Below are positions 48,601-59,319 of a DNA stretch of 64,000 bases, in pieces. The stretch is from Gavia stellata (taxonomy: Eukaryota > Chordata > Aves > Gaviiformes > Gaviidae): the NCBI RefSeq assembly GCF_030936135.1, contig NW_026776961.1, positions 62,001-126,000 of the forward strand. Direction: 5' to 3'. A program made the translations under genes and the position numbers. Under the pieces are notes generated by a model. It saw only the letters and a program-made list of their open reading frames with translations. It was not told the DNA's origin and did no database searches. How positions within the stretch are numbered: position 1 is the first letter of the stretch; each line of letters begins with the position of its first letter.

Positions 48601-48690
48601 GTCCAGCTTAGATTCTTGTTTTCCTTTTCTCCTCTTTAGTTGGTCAAGTAAAATTTGGTCCACCCTTGAGGAAAGAGACGGAGCCACATG
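45643..48690 (+). pseudogene. MAP4K3: MAP4K3 (GLK) fragment, kinase C-lobe exons, disrupted
   Basis: MAP4K3 is a STE20-type kinase acting on JNK and mTORC1 signalling. Five exons are seen. 45643-45774 gives [20 protein letters not shown] and ends MFDLHPVR. 46074-46136 gives LLLMMKSNCQPPELKDKMK and has a GC donor (GCAAGT). The others are 46220-46302, 46404-46515 (AIELLDKMNNPDHSTYRDFD) and 48640-48690 (GQVKFGPPLRKETEPH). The third exon has one extra A in a run near 46260. The fourth has one extra T near 46410. Each shifts the frame. The ATP-binding and catalytic-loop exons before 45643 are absent, as are the exon expected between 46515 and 48640 and everything after 48690. It is an intron-containing partial copy. 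Two homopolymer errors in the assembly are an alternative for the frameshifts but not for the missing exons. Confidence 0.85.
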
Positions 48691-49116
48691 GTGAGTTTGT
48701 GAGTTACAAGCAGCATGGGCTATGCTCTGCACATTATTCCCTGCAAATGTCTGTGGAGGAGGAGAAACCCAAGGTGTGTAGCATACCTCCTTAGCGCTGC
48801 TGAAGTTGGTAGTGATTTTTCTGACAAGTGACATATTGGTCCTGGATCTTTTGGTGCCATTGCAGTATATGCAGCAAGACCCCTTATTTGTGGGCTCTGC
48901 CAGGTGTGATGTATGTGCTAAGCAACAGCCCTTGGTCTTGTGGGTTTCCTCTATGCTTTATACCTCATTGCCAAGTATATCATTCCCCTTATTTATAGAG
49001 TTATGCTTTTTAATTGTAGAATGCCTGTGCATATTCAAATGTTCCTCTCCCTTGTGCTTGTATTGACAATGATTGAGAATGGAAATAATAAAATTGAGAG
49101 CCTGGGAAAGAGGTAT

Positions 49117-49673
49117 TGACACGCGGAAACAAACTTCACAACTCACACAGAGTTATAAAGCAGGCATGTTTATTGCGGCACCGGGTGCAAGGGGATTTCT
49201 CCTCAAAGCTTGCACACCGGGTTAAAATCATGACAGGTATTTAAAACAGTTAACAACGTTAGTTATTCCTACTGGTTCTACCCCTTAATTAACTCTTGGT
49301 TAATACTTTTCTCACTTCATCTTAAAGTTACAGTTCTCTTTTAATTCACCACGCATGCTCAGAGAGTAGGGGGCTTAACTGGGTTGGGGCTTTTCTAGCT
49401 AGGAGGTGTGTTCCTTAGCATTCTAATGACATTATAATGAGACAAGTTAACTCTAGGGTACTGTTTTGGCAGTCCATTCTATTTTTCTACGATTCGTCCT
49501 TGTGCTAATCATTATTGCTAGTTAGCAGAGAGCTGGTGAAGACAGTCTTTATCTGTAATATGTCTAAGTGCCAGGTGCAGTTGTTATGAAGTATCTTCTT
49601 TACATTCTTCTGATTCTTCTTGCTTGTTTTTAACAGTTGTTTTTGACCTTGTTTTTCAAGATATTCTGTAACA
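49117..49673 (-). mobile_element. ERV-B 3' LTR
   Basis: The 557-bp LTR runs from TGACAC to GTAACA on the plus strand. The internal side is marked by the polypurine tract just beyond (plus-strand CCCCCCTTT at 49677-49685). It is related to the solo LTR at 18061-18586. The 5' LTR would lie beyond the right edge of the window. Confidence 0.8.
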
Positions 49674-49994
49674 TTTCCCCCCTTTGAAACTTACGGATAT
49701 ATTTTATAATTTAACCTTGTCACACATTCTCAAATCTACCTGTCCTCTTACAACCTGGAAAAAGAAATAGAATATAAAATATTTCAATTCTAACCTGGTT
49801 ATGCACGCAATAATACTATTAATACTATAATAGTATCAATATTATTAATAATAATTTCCAAGAGCCTTATTGAAGCAATTCTGTGGAAAAATCAGTTATC
49901 TTATGCATAGTCGATACCAAGTCTTCTCAGTGGTTTGGATATTAGTTCAGTCTGAAGTTCTGGGATTATCATTATATCAGTTCAGCGATGCAGT
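49674..49994 (-). mobile_element. ERV-B 3' untranslated region, left part
   Basis: This AT-rich internal sequence lies between the ERV-B LTR and the ERV-A insertion and continues at 57623. No open frame is evident. The last four bases, CAGT, are the left target duplication of ERV-A. Confidence 0.7.
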
Positions 49995-50581
49995 TGAAAC
50001 AACAAAGTCGGTACCGAGCCCACGGTCGGGACGGTTTTCCGAGATGAATAACTCAATAACAACTAGTTTGTTATTAAGCAGGCATTCTTTAATACAGCGC
50101 TGGGCAGCACTGGGGATTTGTCCACCAGGAGTGCTCCAACAGGTTAGCAAAGCACCTCAGTTCATATACAGAAAAATCATACATATTCATCAGATTTCTA
50201 CAAAGACTGGTCTTACCTGGTCTTATGTAGATGAGTTCCTGGAATTCATTTGCATAGCCCAAGCATGCGCAGTAAAATTAGGATTAGGGTCTTTTCACCC
50301 TCCGGTGGTCATTCATAGTCTTCTTCACACTGTCTGCTAGTTGAACTTCGGGCTTCCTTTGTCCATACATAGTCATGGGATTGGCTTATCCATCCTTTGG
50401 CCTCGGAATGTTAACGAGCTACCTCAAGGCCCATTTGATCTTATCAGGAAGGGAGTTACATATCTTGAAACATCCTATTATCAGTTCTGCTCAAGGAATA
50501 ACTAAAACTATGCAAGTAAAGCTTTTATGTATCACAGTAGTGTCTCAGCCAGGGACCGTCAGTGATTTAACCCTTCATTCA
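49995..50581 (-). repeat. ERV-A 3' LTR
   Basis: The LTR runs from TGAAACAACAAAG to CTTCATTCA on the plus strand. On the minus strand ATTAAAGAATGCC is a likely poly(A) signal. By eye it differs from the 5' LTR at six positions, all transitions. Confidence 0.92.
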
Positions 50582-50582
50582 T

Positions 50583-50597
50583 TCCCCCCTTTTCTTT
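50583..50597 (-). other. ERV-A polypurine tract
   Basis: The minus strand reads AAAGAAAAGGGGGGA directly before the 3' LTR, the expected place for plus-strand DNA priming. Confidence 0.85.
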
Positions 50598-50614
50598 AAA
50601 CTTTGTAAATTCTT

Positions 50615-51510
50615 TTACAAAGATTCAAAATTATCGTATTTCATTACCTTAGGCAAAGCCCAAACTCTGACAGTCAGCTTTTTCAGCTTATACCACAAGA
50701 GGCAATTGACGACTGTTAGTATGATAACAAATACCAACAGTATCAAAAGTGGATGAACTAAAACATTCAAAGTTTGTTTTGCAGAGGGTGAGTATCCTGA
50801 AAAGATATCCCACCAATGATGGGCAGTATCAGATTCAATTTGACTAGATAGTCCAACAAGTTTGTCTTTAGTTATCACTGTTTTAATGACAGATTCTGCT
50901 AGTGTCTTATTTCGCTTTCTTAAGTGCTCTTGAAGTTCTTGAGATTGGTTCAATATCTCGTTTAATTTCTTTAGAGATAAACTTGCATGACTTAACTTTA
51001 AGCTCTCATAATGCTAAAACATTGCCACTTGCTCCTCTGTATATGCAAAGAATGAGTATGTTTGCCCATGCCAAGTTTAATGAATGGGCTGGTTACGTTA
51101 CATTCTTCAACTATTGATTGTTAGTCACCAAGCACACATTTCTAGCATTAACCTTTACAAACATTTTGAATACATTAGGAGAAAGGATTATCCATTTACA
51201 ACTATTAACAGAATGTTCTAACAAGCAAGGTTCATATAACTGGGATTATTGTGCACACAAAAGGCCGTCAGGGGTGTTCTCGCTAAGATCTAAATCGTAT
51301 TTTTTATTATTATTACCAATATACTTCCGGTAACCAATATTCTAGATTCTCTTGACTCGAAAAGAGTGTTGGCAGAATTAAAAATTTACACATTATTTCT
51401 GGGTCGGTTACATTATAGAATATCAATTTTCCTGCACACCACGTATCATACATTAATATTTGTTTCGGATCAGTCTTACAGACATGGGTCCTGTGGGTTG
51501 GGATTTCCAT
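50615..51510 (-). pseudogene. env: ERV-A env remnant, heavily deleted
   Basis: A 65-codon frame starting at 51510 overlaps the end of pol by 58 bases, as env normally does, and holds an N-linked site (NVT). A second open frame, 50953-50615, has a membrane span (HPLLILLVFVIILTVVNCLL) and a short cytoplasmic tail, so it is the end of the TM subunit. The 360 bases in between are full of stops. The whole env is about 0.9 kb, roughly half the usual length. No cysteine motif of the CX6CC kind was found in what is left. Confidence 0.7.
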
Positions 51511-53426
51511 GATCCACTGGGCGCTTTCTTAATTCTTGAATAGTGGATCCAAGCAGCGTGTTTCTCAAGCTTGACTGCAGTGTAGGTTGTGAGCAGAACT
51601 TGAAAGGGGCCACTCCATTTCTCTTCAAGAGGATCACCTGAAATATTTTTAACATAAACCCAATCCCCAGGTTTAAACAAATGCACCGGGGAATCCAAAC
51701 CCCATGCTCTAGTAGACATTACTAATTTATTTACTTTTTGTAATTGCTTCCCCAATGCAATCAGATATTGTTGTATATTAATTTCTCCTACTTGGGTGAG
51801 ATCTTGCCCTTGATACCTAGGTTGAAATGGTCTTCCATACAAAATTTCAAAAGGACTCAGTTTCTCCTTAGTCCTTGGTTTGACTCGGAGCCTTAGTAAC
51901 GCAATCGAGAGGGCTTGATCCCACCTTAAATTGGTTTCCTGGCAAATCTTACTCAACTGTGTCTTTATTAAGTGATTCATCTTTTCCACTTGCCCACTCG
52001 CTTGCGGGCGATAAGCTGTGTGCAATTTCCAGTTAATTTCTAAAAATTTACTAACTTGTTGAACTATTTGTGAGACAAAATGTGGTCCCCTATCAGAGGA
52101 GATCACTTCTGGCACTCCAAATCTAGGAATAATTTCTCTCAATAAAATTTTTGTTACCTCTCGGGCTTTATTGGTCCTACAAGGGAAGGCTTCGGGCCGC
52201 CCAGAAGAGGTGTCAGTTAATACTAATAGATACCTATACCCCCCTTTTCTAGGGAGTTCTGAAAAATCTATCTGCCAATTTTGACCTGGAACTTTCCCTT
52301 TGTCAATACTTCCAAATTTTACACGATTTTCTACTTTTGGATTATTCTTTAAGCATGTTTCACATCTATCACCCATGGTTTTCACAGTTTGAAACAAATT
52401 CCTGGCCACTATTTGCTTTGTAAGGGAATTATACAAAGCCTCAGTTCCCCAATGGGTCTTGTCATGTTCTGTTTTCACCAGTTTCCATAATATTTTAAAG
52501 GGAACTATTATTCTATTATCTTTTAATTTCGCCCAACCTGATGATTCAACTTCTGCTTCCAGATCTTTAATTAATCTAAGATCCTTTTCATCATAATTGA
52601 CCAAGTCTGGTAGGGGCAAAGCTCTTTCAGGAACCAAACTTAATACCTTACCTTGTTCGGCCGCTCTTTTTGCCTCATAATCTGCCAATTTATTCCCCCC
52701 TTCCTGAGCAGTGTTACCCTTCTGATGCCCTTTGCAATGCATAATTGCAATCGCCGAGGGCAACTGTACCGCATCCAAAAGTCTTAGGATCATGTCAGCA
52801 TGCTTAATATGTTTTCCTTGGGCCATCAGAAGTCCCCGTTCCTTCCAAATAGCTCCATGGGCATGAACGACACCAAAAGCATACTTTGAATCTGTCCAGA
52901 TATTCACTCGTAGTCCTTCAGCAAGCTCTAATGCTCTCACCAAAGCAATTATTTCGGCTCGTTGTGCAGATGTACCCTTAGGGAGTGACTTTGCTTCCAC
53001 CACTTGATCTGTGGTGGTCACGGCATACCCCGCCATCCGAGCTCCATCCTTTACAAAACTACTCCCGTCGGTATACCAAGTGTGTTCAGCTTCCTCCAGC
53101 GGCTCCTCCCTCAAGTCAGGCCTGCTTGTATACACGGCCTCAATGGTCTCTATGCAGTCATGCACAACAGTTTCCATTTCCTGCTTATCGCTTAGAAAAG
53201 AAGCAGGGTTAATGACAGTAGATGTAGTAATTTCCACATCATCTTGTTCCATCAATACTGCTTGATATTTCAAAAATCTTGATGGCGAGAGCCAGTGTCC
53301 CCCTTTTTGTTCCAAGACGGAAGTCACAGCATGAGAAGTATACACAACCATCTTTTGCCCCAGAGTAAACTTTCGGGCTTCTTGAATAATCAACACAACA
53401 GCAGCTACTGCTCGAAGGCATCCTGG
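51453..53426 (-). pseudogene. pol: ERV-A pol, RNase H and integrase part
   Basis: A single open frame of 647 codons (53396-51453) follows an in-frame TGA at 53427-53429. RNase H is marked by WYTDGSSF, IWTDSKYAFG and HCKGHQKGNT. Integrase has the HHCC zinc site (HDKTHWG ... CETCLKNNP) and a DDE core (WQIDFSELP, SSDRGPHF, EKMNH). This part of pol is uninterrupted, which fits a young insertion. The TGA separates it from the RT part. Confidence 0.88.
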
Positions 53427-54431
53427 TCATCCTTTACTAACTTCATCCAATTGTTTTGAAAAGTAAGCTACTGCTCGTTTATAAGGACCCAGCTTCTGAG
53501 CCAGAATTCCCAAAGCCACTCCTTGCCTTTCATACGAAAACAGCCAGAAGGGCTTTGTTATATCAGGCAGGCCCAAAGCTGGAGCCCTCATCAGTTCCAA
53601 TTTAAATTTTTTAAATGCCCTTCTAGCTTCGTCAGTCCATACTAATTGTGTCTGGCTGTTTTCCAGTAGTTCGTATAATGGTTTAACCATAAGTCCATAA
53701 TTATAAATCCATAATCGGCACCAACCTGTCATTCCCAAAAAGGTTCGAAGCTCTTTTACCGTGGTCGGTTCTGGAGTCCTGCAAATAGCTTCTTTTCGGT
53801 CTTTTCCGAGCTGTCTCTGTCCCTTGGAAATCACAAATCCCAAGCATATTACTTCTTTCTTCAGGATCTGGGCTTTCTGTAATGAGACTCGGTAACCACT
53901 TAGTCCAAGAAAATTCAACAAACTCACAGTCCATTCTTTACATTCTTCATTCGTTTCTGTGGCTATCAAGATATCATCCACATATTGCAAAAAATTCCCA
54001 TTTCCCTGAGGTCTTTCCCAGGCCTCTAATTCTTTAGCTAATGGATTTCCAAAGATTGTGGGGCTGTTTTTAAATCCTTGAGGTAGCACTGTCCAGGTTA
54101 GTTGGGTTTTTCGTCCTGAATCAGGGTTTTCCCATTCAAAGGCAAACAAATTGCGGCTTTCAGGGGCCAAGGTGAGGCAAAAGAATGCATCTTTCAGATC
54201 TAATACTGTGAACCATTCATAGGTTTCCTTTAAATTAGTCAATAAGGTGTATGGGTTTGCCACTACCGGGTGTAAATCTTCCACTATCTTATTTATTGCC
54301 CTCAGGTCCTGTACTAATCGATAGGTTTTGCCATCAGGCTTTTTGACAGGTAGAATAGGAGTGTTATATTCTGAAGAACATTCAATTAATAATCCAAATT
54401 TTATAAACTCTTCTATAATGCTTTTCACTCC
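53427..54431 (-). pseudogene. pol: ERV-A pol, reverse transcriptase part
   Basis: The open frame has the RT landmarks LPQGFKNSPTIF and QYVDDILIATE, with both catalytic aspartates of YVDD present. It is in frame with pro upstream across a TGA at 54432-54434, and with RNase H downstream across a TGA at 53427-53429. Confidence 0.88.
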
Positions 54432-54995
54432 TCACCTGTCTTCCAATTTCAGAGGATACTGCTTTACCCTAACAGGTTGTGCTCCCTCTTTGAGTTTAAC
54501 AACAACCAATTCTGCATTTTTAGCCTTTCCAGGTATCCCTGAGGCCCATACTCCTGGGTATACCTGGTCTTTTATTTCTTGTGGAATTCTTTCTTCCCTA
54601 ATTTGGGGTTCAGTAAGAGCCAAACTTAAAATTTCCATGTGGTTTTCTTCTGGTATTTTAAATTCAATTTCTCCATTTCTAAATCTTATTTCGGCATTCA
54701 GTTGTTCTAATAAGTCCCTTCCCAAAAGTGGTTTAGGAGCCTCAGGCAGGTAGAGGAATTTATGTATCCCTACACTTTTCCCAATTTTGAATTTTAATGG
54801 TTTCAGAAAGAATGCCTTCTCAACCTGTCCAGTTGCTCCTACAATATTAACAGTTTGCCTACTCAGAGGTAATAAGGTCTGATTCAATACTGAAAACGTA
54901 GCACCTGTATCTATTAAAAATTCTACAGGTTTCTTTTCTTTCCCTAGCTGAACTTTTACCAAGGGCTCCGCTAGGGAAGATTGCCCTGGTCCCCG
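54432..54995 (-). pseudogene. pro: ERV-A pro (protease) and start of RT
   Basis: The frame continues from gag directly after the TGA at 54996-54998. The active-site motif FLIDTGATFSVLN is present, with LLGRDLLEQL later. The second half is the linker leading into RT. A TGA ends the open frame at 54432. Confidence 0.88.
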
Positions 54996-56546
54996 TCAAT
55001 CATCTTCTACATCTGTTACCATCACCAGGTTGCCCAACTTCAGGCAATCCCTTTTCCAATGCCCCATTTGCTTGCAGTAAGCACACTGATCTTTCAGGAG
55101 GGGTTGATTTCCCCTAGGTGGGGCACTTACACCGCTTCTCATGGCCCCCCTCCCTCCAACAGTGTTGTTTCTTGATGGGTTGCGAGGGGGTACCTGGCCC
55201 CCTGTGCTGCGTAAGGCAGCCACTGTAGCACTGGCAATTGTTTTGCTCATTACTCTCCCTTTCTGACTATCCCTATTCCGATACACTTGCCAGGCAGCCT
55301 CCAACAATTTCTCTAAATCTCTCATATCTGTCCCTTGCACTTTCTGTAACTTTCTCCTGATGTCATCTGCCGACTGTCCCAAAAACAGGAATATCAAATG
55401 ACCCTTTCCCTCCTGAGAGGTAGGGTCTAAAGGGGTATATTTCTGCATTCCTTCTTTTAATCAGTTCAAAAAATCAGTAGGGGATTCTTTTCTATCTTGT
55501 TTAATTTCATACAATTTAGACCAATTCACTGATTTCGGGACAGCATTTCTTATTCCATAAGCAATCCATTCCCTGTACCGCACTAACAAATTCCGGGCTC
55601 CTGTCTGATTAGGGTCCCAACCGGGATTAGTAATCGGAACATGGTTATCCACCGTTCCGGGCAGAGTTCCAGCTAAAACCAGAGCCTGTACCTGGGTCCT
55701 AGCCGCTCTCACAACCATCTGCTTCTCTGACTCACTAAACACCGCATCCAGCATTGCATCCACATCTTCCCAGTCAGGGTCCTGGGTTTTAACAATCAAT
55801 TCAAAGCCTTTAGCAACCTTTTCGGGATCATCCCGATAATCACCTGCAGTAGCTCGCCATCCCTCCAAATCTGCTAAAGTGAAAGGTACTTTAATTCTGA
55901 CAGGTCCTCCTGCTCCCATTGCCTGTCTTAGTGGAGCCTGTATGATAGGTCCCACTTTACTTCGAGTTCTGGTAATGATGGGAGAAAATTTAACATTAAT
56001 CTCTTCCCTTTCCCTTGCCTCTGATTCACCCCTAACAGCACCAGCATCTCCTTCTCTCTATCACCTTCTCCTTCTGGTAGAGGCAAGCAATCCTCTAATC
56101 TCTCATTCTGTGAACCGATCTTTAAACATCTTTGCCCAATGCTGCAAGCCGAGCAGCATCTTTTTAGCTTCCTATTTTGCTTCTTGTTCTCTTTTTCTAT
56201 CGCCAGGACCATAGGGTCCTGGGGTGCTAAATTGATTCCGCATTCTTTTTGCCATTCAGGGTGATTTCGCAAAGTGAAAAACATATCTGCATAAACCACT
56301 TCATCCCATTTTCCTCCTCGGCGCAGAAATAACATAAGCTGCAACAAAGTGTTGTACTTTAAAGTTCCGTTAAAAGGCCATTTTTCTTCATCATCTAGCT
56401 TCTATAAAGGCCACCACTGGTTACAATATTTAATTAAGGTCTTACGATTGAACAGTCCCTCCAGGTGGTCCCCCGATATCTTTCCAGTGGTCTAAAATGC
56501 AGCCCAAAGGGCTCTTTTTCAACACTCCGCCTTGTTGGTTCCCCAT
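54996..56546 (-). pseudogene. gag: ERV-A gag, frameshifted and with an internal stop
   Basis: The likely start is the ATG at 56546, where MGNQQGG offers a glycine for myristoylation. The frame then breaks after about 35 codons. The matrix-linker frame 56347-55928 contains a cysteine cluster, RCCSACSIGQRC. The capsid frame 55955-55461 is in another phase and stops at a TGA at 55461-55463, inside the major homology region (ESPTDFLN). The nucleocapsid frame 55448-54996 is in phase with that capsid frame and holds one CCHC knuckle, CAYCKQMGHWKRDC. Confidence 0.85.
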
Positions 56547-57013
56547 TCTCAATTTATAGGACACAAGGACAGGGGTCGGGGCACGAACACTACACAAAAC
56601 TGACAATTACTATCACAGATAAAATAACAACTATTAACTCCCAGGTAAAAAATGTCAACTTAGGCTGATGAAAGATTTTCAAATACGCGTATATCAGACT
56701 GCAATCAAATACAAATGCACAACCAAATGACCGTACTAACCAAATGATCAATACAAACCATACAACGTAGTAACCAAGTGATTAATACAAATCATACATG
56801 CAATTGTATGCCACCCGGCGGGCTTCTCACGAACCGCGACTTAAGAGCAGCTTCAAATGACCGGTCCCAAAGCAAAAAGAATGCCTTATTCTTACCAGAG
56901 GTCCTTGTCTGCCCCCGCGAGGATCCGCTGAATCGGTGAGTCCCTCCAGAGAATTCTCCAGGGCCGGCCTAGGGAGTCGCCGACTCAGAGGTTCCTGCAG
57001 CCGGACAGAGATC

Positions 57014-57031
57014 GTCCCATCTGGGTCGCCA
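57014..57031 (-). other. ERV-A primer-binding site
   Basis: The minus strand reads TGGCGACCCAGATGGGAC four bases after the end of the 5' LTR. It starts with TGG, complementary to a tRNA CCA end. I cannot assign the tRNA with certainty. Confidence 0.75.
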
Positions 57032-57035
57032 AAAC

Positions 57036-57622
57036 TGAAACAACAAAGTCGGTACCGAGCCCGCGATCGGGACGGTTTTCCGAGATGAATAACTCAATAA
57101 CAACTAGTTTGTTATTAAGCAGGCATTCTTTAATACAGCGCTGGGCAGCACTGGGGATTTGTCCACCAGGAGTGCTCCAACAGGTTAGCAAAACACCTCA
57201 GTTCATATACAGAAAAATCATACATATTCATCAGATTTCTACAAAGACTGGTCTTATCTGGTTTTATGTAGATGAGTTCCTGGAATTCATTTGCATAGTC
57301 CAAGCATGCGCAGTAAAATTAGGATTAGGGTCTTTTCACCCTCCGGTGGTCATTCATAGTCTTCTTCACACTGTCTGCTAGTTGAACTTCGGGCTTCCTT
57401 TGTCCATACATAGTCATGGGATTGGCTTATCCATCCTTTGGCCTCGGAATGTTAACGAGCTACCTCAAGGCCCATTTGATCTTATCAGGAAGGGAGTTAC
57501 ATATCTTGAAACATCCTATTATCAGTTCTGCTCAAGGAATAACTAAAACTATGCAAGTAAAGCTTTTATGTATCACAGTAGTGTCTCAGCCAGGGACCGT
57601 CAGTGATTTAACCCTTCATTCA
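57036..57622 (-). repeat. ERV-A 5' LTR
   Basis: This 587-bp LTR has the same length as the 3' LTR at 49995-50581. Differences were seen only in the first half on the plus strand, for example GCCCGCGATCG against GCCCACGGTCG. The CAGT target duplication follows at 57623. Confidence 0.92.
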
Positions 57623-57705
57623 CAGTTAGGGTCATTAATTGCTCGTATATGATCACGGTTTAGGTTTGGCAACTTTGGTTTTTTTCTTAATTCTTTGGTA
57701 TCAAT

Positions 57706-57716
57706 CCCCCCTTTTG
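57706..57716 (-). other. ERV-B polypurine tract next to env
   Basis: The minus strand reads CAAAAGGGGGG about 20 bases after the env stop. A second such tract lies next to the LTR at 49677-49685, so the two are separated by about 390 bp of ERV-B sequence once ERV-A is left out. Confidence 0.6.
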
Positions 57717-57733
57717 AAGTAGTTAGATTTTTA

Positions 57734-58204
57734 TTACTTCCATATGTTTCTTTCAATGGTTCTTTTAGTACAGCCTATGCAGATTCCTATAATAATCACA
57801 ATCACGATCACATAAATTACTCCCTCCAGCAATGTAGCTAACCATCCTTTTAGAGACCGCCCACCTAATTCTTGGAGATTTTTGTTGAACCGATTATTTT
57901 CCGCCGCCTCTTTTATCGCTTTATTGTCTTTTGCTACTTTTCTCATTTTGTCTAATTGTTCTTGCAGGTTTTCAGTGATATTTGGGATGCGGATACAGCA
58001 GTGCTCTTTGTCTAACTTAAGATAGCCACACACTCCTTGTTCTTTGACTAATAGCAAGTCTAAGGCCAGCCTATTTTGTAACGTCATTTCAGTGTTACCT
58101 TGGATTTGTTTGTTGATAATTTGGAATCCTTTCTGAGTGGCTCTCGATAAGGCTTCCACCTGCCAAGTCAGATTTTCTATTAACATTCGATTTTCTAAAG
58201 GCAT
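57734..58204 (-). pseudogene. env: ERV-B env, transmembrane subunit
   Basis: The 156-codon open frame has a heptad-repeat region, then LQNRLALDLLLVKEQGVC and the cysteine motif CGYLKLDKEHCC, where nine residues rather than six separate the first cysteine from the CC pair. A glycosylation site (NIT) and a long membrane span with a short basic tail (GCTKRTIERN) follow. The frame is intact from this start to the stop, but the surface subunit upstream is broken. Confidence 0.85.
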
Positions 58205-59319
58205 CAGCCCTGGTAATGGGAAACTTTGGAATCCCCGCTCAAATTGTACTGCTGCGGAAGGCTCCGTCCAAATATCGGGGTCTTTTTCTGTCTCGGTATC
58301 TCTTTTAATTCATCCCCAATATTGAGCTTTGATTGGACTCTTTTTCCATATAGGACATAAGGTCAGTAATCCTGAAGTTGCTTGTCTAGTTATTGTACTA
58401 AGTCATAGTCGGGTAGTCCAATACCCATCTGATGTAACCCAGGTTGTGTAGCCTGGGGATGGAACGTCTTGTTTACAATCATTAGTTGAAAAATTTTGGT
58501 TTTTACAACATTCTATCATTGTCAAGGTAGAATTTAGGATTGATATTTCACTCTAATTTAGAACATTGGGGCACATCCAATTGGTTTGGCTAACATAAGT
58601 AGCCTTCGTTCCCCAATTAAAGCCCCAGTCCACATTCCCTATATATTTCCAATGTCTTTCCAAAGGTCTGGTCCAAATTCTGAGTTTTGTTCTAAGGTTA
58701 GTACATTCTGGAGTGGTGGTTACGTTAGGTACTGTATTATTAGTGACGCAGAGTTTCAGTAATCCTGCGGCCTGTCCGCCGGAGGCTGCCAATGCTATTT
58801 GCAGAAACTGGGCATGTAAGGGATGGATCCCTTGGGGCATTGTTTTTCTGAGCCTCTCCCAAATACTGTTCTGTTGTCCCCTGATCTCCAAAAAGTAGCA
58901 TCTTGTAAAACATCGCTTCCTCTCTGTCTACGTTTATTGTCTTTGTCTAAATAGTAAGAGACATTGGCCTGCTTAAAGGCTCCTGTGATGTTGTCGTGTT
59001 CCTCTAGTAAAGATAAATTTACCTGGATAGTGCCCCATGGGATGGACTGACTGGCCGAGTGAGGGACTGGGACGCATGCTGTAACGCTGGTAAGACTATG
59101 CATTTTGCCAAACCCTTGTATCAAAGTTAGAATTAGGGTTTCATCCAAATCTGTATTGACCTCTCCACCTGTATCAACTTCCGCACTTCCTGACATCGCT
59201 GCAAGAGATATAACCCAGAACTTCATGATTCCCGCGTTAATTTTAAACGTAAAGGTCCCTCTTGTTTGACAGTCCATTGTGGTGACGCGGCTGGCTTGAT
59301 GCTGCTGCGATGTATCCAC
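58205..59319 (-). pseudogene. env: ERV-B env, surface subunit, frameshifted
   Basis: The N-terminal piece (59319-58795) contains a signal-peptide-like MKFWVISLAAMSGSA near 59225 and several N-X-S/T sites. It overlaps the end of integrase, as env usually does. A second piece (58891-58553) lies in another frame, and the stretch 58552-58205 has further shifts. The coding order is preserved but no single frame spans it. Confidence 0.75.

Larger units (their letters stand above)
49995..57622 (-). mobile_element. ERV-A, full-length gammaretrovirus-like provirus
   Basis: The 7628-bp provirus has two 587-bp LTRs, a PBS and PPT, and gag, pro, pol and env remnants in minus orientation. It is flanked by CAGT on both sides (49991-49994 and 57623-57626) and is inserted in ERV-B. 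Gammaretroviral features are one CCHC knuckle, gag-pro-pol in one frame across a stop codon, the YVDD motif in RT and a 4-bp duplication. It is defective: frameshifts and stops in gag, internal stops in pol, and a largely deleted env. Confidence 0.9.
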
